From Russula earlei (taxonomy: Eukaryota; Basidiomycota; Agaricomycetes; Russulales; Russulaceae), in contig JAGFNK010000025.1 of NCBI GenBank assembly GCA_025769875.1, positions 124,001 through 188,000 of the forward strand: DNA of 64,000 nucleotides, in the 5' to 3' direction. This document shows positions 20,989-32,599 of the stretch, in pieces; the stretch's first letter is position 1; every line of letters begins with the position of its first letter. The notes under the pieces are model-generated. The model did no database searches. It was not told the DNA's origin and saw only the letters and a program-made list of their open reading frames with translations. A program made the position numbers and the translations under genes.

Positions 20989-22433
20989 TACTATAAATGA
21001 TCTCAGTGCTGGAAGCATCAAGTGCTTCCATACTATCATTGGGTAGGTGTTTAAACAAATTTTGAACACATGTCTTGAGAATGTGGGTCCTGATGACTAC
21101 TGGTCTTTGGCTTTCTCAACAGGATATATATGCTTCATACATAGACTTTAACATAGTAAAAACATGAGTATAGCTAACTGTGTAATTGGCAGCATGATGC
21201 CAGTTTGAGGGTATACCAAAAGGTAGGCTTTTGAACAATTTTAGTCACATCAGTCACAGTTCCTGGCATGCCAAATTCAATCCCAGCTCTGCATTTGATC
21301 CCCATGTAAACAAACAAACAAACATTGACACAACATGCAAATCATGACTACACATTTCAATCTCCACTTTGAGATTGTCACACTCAACACATCATTGCTG
21401 CAAATGCTCTATCCTGTTCACTATTGTGGTTGACTGTACCTGTAAATTGCTAGGAGGCTTCTTATATAGGTAGACTTCATTTGCATCACTTTTGTTTTAG
21501 GAATTTAACTTCAGAAAATCATCCAGACACTGTTCTTTCCAAATTAAGGCAAATGTGGACATTCAAAACTGAAATTCCTCAACAATGCAGCTCTCTTCCA
21601 CAAAATGAATTTTATACATCATTTGATAGTTATAGTAACTACATATCCCAAGAATATTGAGGGCTGAAGTGGACAGGAAGTGGTAGAAATATTGACTGTT
21701 CAAACACCTACCTGTGTTCAAACCCAGTGCTAGGGATAGTAGTAGCAATCTCGGTGTCATGAGTACTTTCCTAATCAGGAAATGATGTACATAGCAGTAC
21801 AGGAACATCTGGAACAGAAGCAATGCAATTCATTGCTTCTTCAATACATCTTCAGAAAGATGCAATCAATGCATTCCAAATGCAATATCAATGAACATAA
21901 ATGATCAAGATCTGACACACACATGATGCAAACAATGCAGTCCATATTTCAGGTGTCCAGCATCTTCCAGACCCCAAACCACTCAGTAACATGGTGTCCA
22001 CCAGGCCACAGAATTTTCAGCCAATGCATAATACCTTGATGTCTATTATGGCCATATTGGCACATTCAACCATATCGAGGAGCATCATGGCAATGTGTTC
22101 CACATGATGATGGCAGATATTCTTACAAAAGCAAAGTGAGCAATCAAATCATGTTATACATTGTTTAACTAATCTACCTTCATAGCAGCACTTTGGCATT
22201 GAGAACCTCAGTTCCAATTGCTAGACTCAACCTTGAAGAACTCAATGATTGAGCAAGCTCACACCATCCTTGGTCCCTCAAATCAATACCCACTCATGTT
22301 GTTCTGTCAGACAAATTATCATTCTCATACGTAATTTCTTACTTGTTTTCAGTTTGGCATTGTAAAGTGCCTACATCAGTATTCCTCTGTTGTAGCATAG
22401 CTGAATGGACTGCAAAGTTATTGCACTATTATC
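20989..22433. other. AT-rich, CpG-poor stretch, no gene
   Basis: I see no domain in any frame; the longest (86 codons, minus, 21563-21823) looks random. The sequence right of the copia insertion continues the same low-CpG background as before it. Confidence 0.5.
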
Positions 22434-22618
22434 AGTGCTTATTATCAATTATGTTGTGGACTATCCAATCCAAAATTATAGAACAAGAACCATGAATTGT
22501 CAGAATAGCAAAATTATTATCCATAATGACAATAATGGTCAATAAAATTATTGGGGGTAAACTGGCAATGATAATTTGAGTTTTTGATAAATGACACTAG
22601 CAAGGGATAATAAGTGCT
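22434..22618. repeat. Possible MITE with 13-bp terminal inverted repeats
   Basis: AGTGCTTATTATC (22434-22446) and GATAATAAGTGCT (22606-22618) form imperfect inverted ends: 11 of 13 positions pair, and the inner 9 are perfect. They enclose 159 bp of AT-rich non-coding sequence. A target duplication is not clear. Confidence 0.4.
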
Positions 22619-24138
22619 AATTATCTCTCTCACCAGCACAGGAAGTTTTTCCTGATGTAGTCGCGAAGCACACATGCGAGCGTTCGTCATGCATCAGATG
22701 ATGGAGTTTCTGAGGTGCTGTATCAGTACTGTTGAACCTTACCAGGTAGGTCGCCTGATGTAGGCCGTCATCGGATTGGTGAGGGTCGTGAAGGTGGGAG
22801 AGTGAAGGTGGGAGAATGAAGGTGGGAGAGTGGCAACGTATGTCGGGAGCAGGTTTATGTGAAGTGGTTTGGGTTCCGAATCTTCCGCATATCCCAGAGG
22901 GGGGAACATGGAGCACTGGCAAGAACCAACCGTGCACGGGATGAAACAGCAACGGAGAGTGGAGGCAGTACGCCTGAAGGCGCTACGTCATGTGTATGGC
23001 TAGCGACCGTAGAATTGCCGGCGTGCGCTCTGTGACCTGCACTGGAAGTGGCGTAGGATGATATAGATCCATTCTGTGGATGGTAAATCCGATGGCGTTG
23101 GGCGGGACAAACACACGATGGTGGTAGGTAGAGTTACGGGAAGTATACAATGCTGGGACTCGCAATGATTTCGAATTAGCATTAAAGACGGAGCAGCTGG
23201 CTTGGCTCGCTTTCTTGAACCAGTTTCTTTGATCGCGCCGTCGCGGCGCCGATATTTCATTGAGTCAAATTTGACAAAGTGGAAAAGGAGGCAGTTGCAA
23301 GAGAGCACGGAGACGAACCGCGCTGGGGAGAATGGAATACGAGTAGATGAGTGACTAGAAATCTCATTTTGTAGGCAAAAAGAGACAAGCAATCAGATGG
23401 ACTCGGACCGATACACGAAGCCGGAATCATTTGAATCGGGGCCTAATTGTGAGGTCTCGTCATATTAGATCCGCGAGTGGAAGGGATCGCCGCGTCCCTC
23501 GACACTCACACTCGTCTTGCGTTTTGGCATACTCGTCATAGCTGAACTGTCACCCCTTTCCCTCTCAGTCATCCACACCAAGGTAGTCACAGTGGCGCCA
23601 AGGATAATTTCAAACTGGGAAAACTGAGACTGATTCCCGTCGAAGCCACGCGATCCCTGATAAACGATCAACGGGATCGCGTTGTCAACAGCTCCCCTGT
23701 CCCACCTCGGCACTGAGTTCGAAGGAGAAAACCGATACCTTTCCAGAGGGGTGTGAGACTGAAAGTTGAGAAATGACGTGTACTCACCGATAAAAGGAAA
23801 GGCACAAGCAGATTGTGACGTAGGAACACAGGCGTGGATGAGGGATGTTAAATGAGAGGAAATCCACGCTCTGAGGGAAGTAGTCAAACGGAAGAGATGC
23901 AGTTTGACGGATGATCCGCGTTCGCTCTCGTCGCCGGCTGATGATCATGATCACGGGTCATCGCGACGCTGTGGTCGCTTCGGACGAGTGAGCTCTGTCT
24001 TGGAAACGACCACGTACGTGCACTTACTTGACCCCGACCTATAGCTATAGTTGGATGGACCGGTCGCCCGGTCCGATCGCCGGCTATTATCATCTTGTGC
24101 TCTCTTTCTCCCCTGCGAGTGTCCACGGTTTCCATGCC
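22619..24138. other. Intergenic region upstream of VPS36
   Basis: CpG content rises again at about 22650, marking the end of the repeat block. Minus-strand frames of 111-140 codons (22617-23887) show no recognisable domain. A GGTGGGAGA(A/G)TGAA direct repeat lies at 22793-22830. Upstream signals of VPS36 presumably lie at 23900-24130, but no clear TATA was seen. Confidence 0.4.
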
Positions 24139-26171
24139 ATGATATTGCAACGGTACACGAGATCAGGTTGATGGCACCATACCCGTCGCAGCTCTACTTT
24201 ACGACGACGAGAAGAACTATGCTAGTCAAGACAATGTCGGCATATATGACGGGTAATTCCTGCTTTCCTGGTCGTCTTCCCTTCTTATCGTGCGATGACC
24301 GTTGTCCGCGTTCGCTTTTCTCGGCATACTAGTGAGGCCGACTCCTTTCTTACTGCACATCTGCGGCCTCTTTGATGGAATCGAACGTCTATAGGTTACA
24401 GATTGCCGCTCTCATGCCACACTGGCTGCCTTGATGCCTCCCCCACATCCTGACTGATGTCTTAGTTTACAGAAATCTGTCAATCACCCGAACGGTACGA
24501 TTTCCGTGACAACCCATCGACTATTCTACATCGACGCCGCCAAGCCACACTCGCGATCCTTCTGTCTTGACCTGTCGAGCGTCGTCAGGACCGAGTACTA
24601 CGCGGGACTATTCACATCGTCTCCCAAGGCGACGATCTACTTGTCACCAGAAGCGCCTCTGGCGGTGGCGACTGCAGATGAAGCAGGCGAAAGTTGGCAG
24701 TGCGATGTGTGCGATTTTCGCAACCCGCCAGGTTCGAGCCCTACCGGTGCCAAATGTGCGCTCTGCGGCGTCCCGCGTCGCAAGGCGCTCTCTACCTCAC
24801 CGACGCCGCCTCGAGCGGCCTCTGCTCCCCCACTTTCAGCACGTCCTATCCTCATCACCTCCGGCGGCGCCTGCCGCTCAAGCAAAGGAGGTGGCATGTC
24901 ATACGTGCACCTTTCTGAACCACCCCGCGCTGGCACAGTGCGAGATGTGCGGGACGGCGCTTCCCCAAGCAGCGCCCGTGGCGTCGCGGGGCGAGACTCC
25001 GAACACCGAAGGAGCAAGCGACGACGGCATGATGCTGCGATTGAGCTTCCGTAAGGGTGGAGACAAGGCATTGTACGCAGTCCTCAAGCGCAGCCTCCAG
25101 GGAAAAATATGGCAGGCGAGCACATGCCCCCGGAAAGCATGCGACATAATCACGGCTGACTCTTATGCTACCTAGACGAAGGCGACTGGCCAGAGAACCA
25201 CGCCGTCGACAACGGAACGCTTCGGCATCGGTAAGCCGGAGGTCAGCGTCTTTGGCTCGTTCCTCTGACTGAAAGGGTACGTTGCCAGATGGACTTGTGC
25301 GCGGCGTAGAAACGTCTGCGCAGTCAGCACAGCTCGACATGAACGAGGCGCTGAAGGATCTCGATGCGCTGATGGTCAAGGCGCACGAGATGGTGCGCCT
25401 GGCTGGGGAGCTGAATGACCGGCTGACCACCGTGACCGAACTGAACAGATCGTCCGGTGCCGGCGCTGGCGAAGCCGAACCGGAAACGGCGACGTTCATC
25501 CGCTCATCGCTGGTGCAGCTCGGCCTCAAAATGACGGACGTGTCCGTCACCCTCGACATGGCGCGTGACGAGAAGGAATGGTACGATCAGCTGGCGCGGG
25601 AGCTCGCGGCCGTGCTGCAGGGTACCGGGGGGAAGACCGGTCGCGGAATGATGGGGGACCGTGGAATCATCCCTCTAGACGAAGTCTGGGGCGGATGGAA
25701 CCGCGCGAGAGGAGTAGGTGAGACTTGCTCGCTGCTTGCGTGAAACGTCCCTCGTGGTGGTATAACTGACGGTGACGCGGACCGTCTGCAGCACTCTTGA
25801 CACCCTCGCAGTTTCTGCAGGTGCTAACCCATCTGCCGGCGCACACGGACCCAATAATCACGGAGCGTACATTTCATGCGAGCGGCCTACGTGTGCTCCA
25901 CACGGCGACCTACACGGCACCTGCTTTTGCTGCGCGTCTGCAAGGAAGGTCACTCGTATCCGGTTCGCGCACCACGCTGGACATCGCACAAGAGGAAGGT
26001 GTGCCCATGGGCCTGGCCTCCGAGATGGTCGACGAGGCGGAGGCGCAAGGCGTGGTGTGTCGGGATGAAACCGAGCACGGGGAAGTCCGCTGGTGGTTGA
26101 ACGTCTTCCATGAATACGTGTGGGATGGTCAGCAAGACGCGATGGCGCCCGCCGGAGAGTGGGATGTATGA
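24139..26171 (+). CDS. VPS36: ESCRT-II subunit Vps36 (GLUE domain, two NZF fingers, winged helices)
   Basis: Vps36 links ubiquitinated cargo to the ESCRT machinery on endosomes. The GLUE domain begins after the ATG at 24139 (QRYTRS, then VDGTIPVAALLYDDE and SQDNVGIYDG). After an intron at about 24253-24465 it continues NGTISVTTHRLFYID and SFCLDLSSVV. Two NZF zinc fingers are inserted: WQCDVCDFRN with CALC (about 24700), and CHTCTFLN with CEMCG (about 24900). The EAP30 winged-helix part follows (ALKDLDALMVKAHEMVRLA, IIPLDEVWGGWNRARG) and ends at 26171. Introns are at about 24843-24882, 25116-25175 (GC-AG type), 25231-25288 and 25718-25791. Fully spliced it gives about 528 residues, but one extra base near 24166 breaks the first exon. 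The identity is firm. Confidence 0.88.
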
Positions 26172-29130
26172 TTTGCAAAGCGTATGGAATGCCTCCATTC
26201 ATGGATTGACCGCATGGTTCCTCACCGCCGCTGGCTTCTGCGCGCGCATTGCGAATAGATATCCTTGCAGTCGGAATCTGGACGAACCTTGGGATACGAA
26301 TCATCATGCATCATGAGCGAGGTTGAGCGCATCATCATCATCATCGTCATTATCATCATCTCATCCAATGCCCACCCCGCGCATGGGTAGAATATCTGCG
26401 AAGGCGGGATCGTTGAAGGCAGTCCGGCGCTGCTGATCTTTCTTCCGTCCGACGGATCGCGGAAGTGGGTAATGATGGATTGCGCAAGAGCAGCATGGAT
26501 TCGCACCACATAGCTATGCACGGCGCGCGAATGGAGCAGGGTATCAAGCTAATCTGAACAGTGCCAGGCCCAAAAGATTGATGCAAGGGAGATGAAATGT
26601 CCCTGTTGAGCGGGGAGGTATGTGAATGCCGGCTTGCCTGTTTGGGTCTCCTGAGGCGGTGAGGGAAGATAACCTACCCAATTTTGTTATGCCAGGCCCT
26701 TTTTTTTTTTTTTTTTTTATTGCTGCCCCTCTCTCCTCTTTTTTTTGGTTGCCTCCATCAGATGGTGGCGATCGCGTGTTTTGGTTTCTATCTTCCTTGG
26801 GTCGTGTGGTGTGGTGGGATGCGGGGGCCGCCGCGGCGTCTCTCGCGCCCTTGCCCTTTTTTCCCTGTCCAATCATCCTGCTATAGGATTACCTTTTCGC
26901 CCCTTTTGATGATTGAGATTGATCGCGCGGCGGTTTGTCTCCTCGTCCTTTCCACGACCGACCGTGGTGTTTGGTTGCTTTGTTTGCTTTGACTTGTCGT
27001 CGTCGCCGCGCGGAGCAGAGAGAGGAAGGGAAGGCGAAGGATGCACCCTCACCCCCGTGGGGTGCGTCGTGATGCGTTTCGTTCACGTTCGTAAAACGTA
27101 TCGTATCGTATATCGTATCGGTATAATCGTAATGTATCGTATTATCGTATCGTATATCGTATATCGTATATCGTATCGTACTGTATCGTATCGTATCGGT
27201 ATCGAACTTCGGCATCGTGCGTCGTATTATTACGCCATCGCCACCCCATCATTGCGCCCGCCCGTCTTGTCTCGCTCGCCTTTGACTGAACTTTCCCTTG
27301 GCGTGTTCGTTGCGTCGCGTTGGAGTTGGCGTTGGGCCGATTGCGGCCGGACCGAATAAGAAGAAGCCTTCCTTTTTTTTTTCTTTTTGTTTAATTTAGC
27401 GTCGCGATGCGGCGCGGCGCGGCGCCCCGAGATGAGAGTGGAGGGGGGGGGCAGGAGAGGAGGGCGCAATCGGCGCTCGCAGGACAGATCGTGCCTCCAC
27501 GCCCCCCCCCCCCCAGACAAGGCTCACGTCCTACCCCATTCCGATGCGCGATGCGCGACGCGCGACCCCTTCTCATCATCAATCCGTCACCCTTGCGTCC
27601 GTCCGTCGTCTGTTATTATATTATATTATCATCACATCATCATCGACATCGATCAAAGAGCCCAGCCCGTCAGTTCCCGACCGAGATACAATACAATACA
27701 ATACAACTCGATGCCGGCCGCACGCCCCTGACAGTCAATGGGGTAGGGGTAGAGGGAGGGGCTCCCGGCGGGAGGTAGCCGCAAACCGCAAAAACCAAAA
27801 AAAGAAGAAAAAAAAAAAAAGAAGAAGAAATGGAGGGGACGAGCGGAGCCGGAGCGAGATCGATCGAACTCGATCAAACGGCGGGGCGAGGAGAGGAGAG
27901 AGGGGGGGGGGAATGTGTGTGTGTGTGAGAGTAGACCGGTGGGAGGATCGGTACCCACGGCGATCATAGCGGCAGCCGAAGGGAAGGGCAAAAATCAACA
28001 AAGCAAGACAGGACAAGACAGGACAAGACATAGAGTGGTGGTGGTGGGTGGGTGGCCTGGCCCATGGGATGGGGGACACACCATCACTCGGATCAAAAAA
28101 AGATGAATGATATGACGTGCGCCACGCCACGCCGCGCCCCTCGCCATGGCATAGGGCAAGGCATCGCCATAGCTTTATTATTCGCCCATTTGCTCTACCA
28201 GCGTTGGCAGAGGCAGCGCAGAGGAGATGATCATCATGTCAGAGAAATATACATCGGGGGTGGCTGGCGAGAATCATCAAAAGGGGGATGTCGGTGTATC
28301 ATCATCGTCGGTGGGGGTGGCGATAAAAGGACCAAGCAAACCAAAAAAAAAATTTGACACAGAACGGGCCCCTGTCTTGTGTTTATGTTTTAGTTTTGTT
28401 TTTGTATGTTTTTCGGGCCGTAACTGTCTGAGAGCGTACGAACGGTCATTGGTCGGCTGAACCGTGTTGGGTATGAGGTTTGCGCTCGGGTAGGCGGCCC
28501 AGAGAGACGGATCAGGCGCAACTTGCTATTGTCAAGTACACAAGACATCTGACGTGCGTGCGACAAGAAACCGTGTTGAAGAATTAAAACAGATCGAAAT
28601 TAAGTACTACATCATCAAGGGAGTAATACACGTGGAGGTGCGAGGCGAACGCGGCTGCGGGAACGTAGTTGCGTAGTAAAAAGACAGTGGCGTGCAAGCG
28701 ATAGGAGAGCATTAGCGAACGAAGGAACGAAAGAGATTAGTGAATGAGTGAAAAAGAGCAGTACAGTAGCGGACGCCTCGCGTAATCATGAGTGAAATGA
28801 CAACAGGAAAACAGGAGTAATTGCTACGGTGCGTATATATGTATGGGATGATGCGACAACAGAGAAACAACGATCCAAATGCGGCTGGGCGCAGTGAGAA
28901 GGTGAATAGATAGAGGCCACCAATTATTAAGAGAGGGAGTTGCTTGAGGAGAGACGACTAAAAAAGGGTGAAGTACCCGAATTATTGTATGATATACGAC
29001 ATTATGCACAAGGAGACAGATTGTGAGCAAATTAAGGGTGTGGTGTATGATAAAGGGGATTGATTACGCATGGTCCCAGGTAATAAGGTACTCTTCGTCA
29101 ACGATGACGGACTTGCGTCGCACTTGAGGT
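26172..29130. other. Intergenic region between convergent VPS36 and STE12
   Basis: No convincing gene. The stretch contains CAT/ATC repeats (26330-26365), poly-T and poly-A runs (26700, 27800), poly-G/poly-C (27445, 27505) and the GTATC minisatellite. The part from about 28500 to 29130 is probably the 3' flank of STE12. Confidence 0.5.
27095..27205. repeat. GTATC/GTATATC minisatellite
   Basis: About 110 bp consist almost entirely of 5-bp (GTATC) and 7-bp (GTATATC) units in mixed order. Confidence 0.85.
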
Positions 29131-32028
29131 TCACATGACAACTTGTTGCGGTTCACTGTGGCTGGCGTTAAAGTAGTCCGGTGCCACATGAGCTTGATAG
29201 AACGGCTCCGCCGGGAGAGTGGACGAGGACTCTGCCAGATACATGCCGGCGAAAGAGCTGGGCTCGCTTGGGTTCGGAAGCCCAAAGCCCAACGATGGCG
29301 TGGCAATCGAGGCGAACCCAACGGTCTCTTGCGTAGGCCCTTCTGCAGCACGAGGAATCTGTGATTGATGCAACGGCGTAGGCTCCAGAGGTATGTGGTA
29401 GCCAGCGGGGCTCGAGCGGGTCGAGCTGTTGGGGCCATGCCCAGAAGCCAATGCACTCGCATAAGGATGGAAACCCCTCGAGGCAGGGCTGGGTGCGCGA
29501 TGATCAGACATGGAGGCGGCGGCGGTTACAGGCCGTCTGATGAGCTCCCCGTTCTGTGCGATTGATGGGGTGACGCTGCGATGACGCCTGATGGGACCAG
29601 AACCGGATGGTTGCGAGTGTTCCAAGCTCTGAGAATACAGGGTTGCCTGATCGAACGCGGACTTGTGAGGTGGCGCCGAGAGGGGACCGTACGAGCCAGC
29701 CACGCTGCCAGGGTACGGTTGATAATGTGCTGACGAACCGTTGATCTGTTGTGCCACTTGTGCGGGCGAAGCCTCTGGACTGCGGAAGCCCGGGCTTGGT
29801 AGAGGAGTGGTCCAGGGCGATGACGTGCCCACAGCGTGATAACCACTCTGCTCACGCGTGCCTGACTGGGCAAACTGGAGGTTGGCCATCGTGGATGGGA
29901 AATGCTCGTGCGACGTTCCGCGGACAGCTGTTGCCGCCGAGGGAAGAAGGCCTTCCTCCGGGAGTTCGCCCTGTACCTCGACCTCAACCATTCTAGTAGA
30001 GGCGTAGACCGCAAAGTCGCTGTCATCATCCAGAAGTTCTAGGCCCTCATTGTCGGCATCCGACTCCTCATCCCCGAATAATCCCGAATCGAAAGCTGCA
30101 GCGCCCGCATCACCGGGGCGATTGTGAATGCGCAAATGTTGGGTAAGATTATCCGAGCGAGAGAAACGCTTCCGGCAGATGGGACAGGAAAACGGGCGCT
30201 CCATTGTGTGCGTGCGCATGTGTCGTTTAAGATGCTCAAGGCGCTTGAATAAACGACCACAAGAGTATAGGGGGCACGAAAAAGCGTTTACTTTTTGCGA
30301 TAGGGCGGGAAGGCTGGAAGAAGAGTGGGAGGCAGAGCCGCCTGAAAGCATGTAAGGCGAGGGCCTCGAACCGGGTAATGCCTGCGGGTGAGATGATGTG
30401 TGACCAAGGATTGACCTCTGTGGCTCATACAAAGGAAACGTATTCTGCCTTTGTGGGTGACGGGGAATTGCATCGACTTCTGAGGAGAGGCCAAAACCGT
30501 TGGTTGTGGAGTTGGACGCGCCCATGACGAGGATGTTCTCCGGAAAGCTAGATGATCCCCGGACGATGACCGCCATGGCCTCCAATCGAACCCGAAAACC
30601 CGAGACGGGGGTTTGCCTGCGCAAGGAAGACATCGGAGGCATTCTTGGACAGGCCCATCATATGCCCAACACTGGGCGCAACCTGACAGTCATCCAAGGA
30701 CTGACGAACGCTGCCAACGCTCGAGGCGTTATCAGAGATGTCCTCGGAGGATTTGCGGGTCATCTTGGGCTGCCGCCGGCGTCGGCGCTTGTAGGTGGGG
30801 GAGCCCTCCGGCAAACAGAACATGGACAAGAACGCAGCGTTGGGGCCAGCACGTGAGCGGGCGTCTTCGCCGGACCGCTCCTCAGATGACGAAGAGCCAT
30901 CTTCGCGGGAGCGGCCCACTATGGAGTCCGCAGGGTTGATCATCTTGTTGACGGCGCCAGCATCGGCACTATCGGAACCCGGGGTGTCGTCATCGTCTGG
31001 GTCACCCTTCTGGGCCCTACTAAACTGATCGTATAAAGAGCGCTTGGGGTCGTAGGTGAAGGAGAGTGCAGGCTCGCCAGCAACGATGGTGGTGGGCTCT
31101 TGACCCATCTTCTCCCGCTTAAGGTCGCGCTCAAGGGCATCAAGGAAGAGCCTGTCATGAGGAACAGAGAACCTGGGAAAGGATGGGTTAAAAGGGAAGG
31201 GTGAAATGACACATGGACGTACCAGTAAAAGACCTTTTGCTTCTTCTGTGTCCGAATGCACTGGTACTTGAACAAAAGATCGAGAAATGGAGACTTGTGG
31301 GTGAAGGAATGAGGTTGAGAGTGGAGGAGAGGGGAAAAAAAAGATGGACAAACCTTGGGTTCTTCCAGGGATGCGTCAACGCCCGGCTTCAAATTTCTGA
31401 GATCGCTGAAGACGCCTTCTTCAAATTTCTTCATGTTCCTGACGGGGCGACCAAAGGCCTCGAACCGGAACACGAGGGCACGTACGATGTCTGTACCGGT
31501 GATATGATAGAGCCCGTTCCAGAAAACGCAGGTGACATATTCCTGATTAGGCAAGAGGAAGCGATTGAGCGCGGGATGAGCGGCGTTGGGGTGCGTGGGG
31601 TGGTCCGCGTTCATGTCCGGAATGGTAGTGCAGCCGGACCAGGCAGAAGGTGCAGTGGCGAGGAAAAATTTGAGTCGGTCGAGATTAGCTAATCTGTCTT
31701 GCTCCTGGTGGGTGAGAGGACGGGAGAGAGCACCACCATCGTGATTATTCTGAAAACCTTGAATGGAAGAGGGGGGGAGGTCTGAGAGATTAGACAAGAG
31801 GACGAGATCATGGTCCTCGTCTTCGAGGGGTGCCGGTGTTATCGTGGTGGCAGAGAGGTCAGATGAAGGGATAGGATCTGCGGGTAGGGACTGAGGGCGA
31901 TAGTGGCAAGGAGGGCCAAAGTTTTCAGGAGCGAAGAGAGCAGAGGAAGGTATGTCTGAAGGTTGTTGAGTGTAGTGATATGTGTGCTGGGGGACATAAT
32001 GGGACGATGACGATGAAGGGAGGTCCAT
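29131..32028 (-). CDS. STE12: STE12-type transcription factor (homeodomain-like plus two C2H2 fingers)
   Basis: Ste12 acts in the nucleus at the end of the pheromone/filamentation MAP-kinase cascade. The start is the ATG at 32028. Exons are 32028-31354, 31293-31223, 31172-30600 and 30547-29131, about 911 residues. The STE DNA-binding domain spans exons 1-3: [15 protein letters not shown], then [20 protein letters not shown] and [19 protein letters not shown], then [20 protein letters not shown] across intron 1, and [15 protein letters not shown]. Exon 4 has two C2H2 fingers near residues 530-580 ([23 protein letters not shown] type; [21 protein letters not shown] type), a feature of basidiomycete and filamentous-ascomycete Ste12. 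An acidic stretch (DDDSD) and a long Ser/Pro-rich tail follow. All splice junctions keep frame. Confidence 0.93.
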
Positions 32029-32386
32029 GATTAGGGAAGAGTAGATCGGAGCGAGTTGAGATTAATGCCCTGGAAGGGTGTGAGTAGCGTGGGGGTGGGT
32101 TAAGATAGCTATCACTTGGACTATATGGCGGGAGGAAGAGAGTGAGGGGATCAGATTGGGGGGCAGTTGGATGTATGCGGGCGGGGCTTACGAGAGGAGA
32201 AAGACACTGCCTGATGAGAAAGGATCGAAAGCGATGGTGGCGGGCAACGGGGAGATGAAGGGCCAAGCCAAGGCTGTACGGGGGAAGTGATGTGAGAGGA
32301 GGGGAGATAGGAAAGGGCGGGACGAAGAAAGGAAAGGGAAAGGGGGAGGGGAAAGAAATTAAGAAGACGGGGAGAAGGGCCGCCGA

Positions 32387-32400
32387 GATATATATAAAAT
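32387..32400 (-). promoter_or_regulatory. TATA box upstream of STE12
   Basis: ATTTTATATATATC on the minus strand lies about 360 bp before the STE12 start codon, and the stretch between is pyrimidine-rich, as in many fungal promoters. Confidence 0.4.
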
Positions 32401-32554
32401 GAGCGCACGCACGGCGTTTAGGGAAAGGAAGGAGAGGCAAGGCCCAGCCAGGACAGTACTTCACTTCACGGCAAGCCAATCGCACTCCGCACCCGCACCC
32501 ACACCCACCCACACCCAACACCCACCCCCACGCGTGCGTCGTAAGCCACCATTT

Positions 32555-32580
32555 CATATTTATTTATTTATTTATTTATT
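32555..32580. repeat. TTTA microsatellite
   Basis: About six tandem TTTA/ATTT units lie in the upstream flank of STE12. Confidence 0.8.
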
Positions 32581-32599
32581 CTTTTTGGTTCCAATTTCA

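Noticed and set aside
26684..27359. Plus frames of 86-148 codons
   Set aside because: They translate poly-T, the GTATC minisatellite and other low-complexity DNA.
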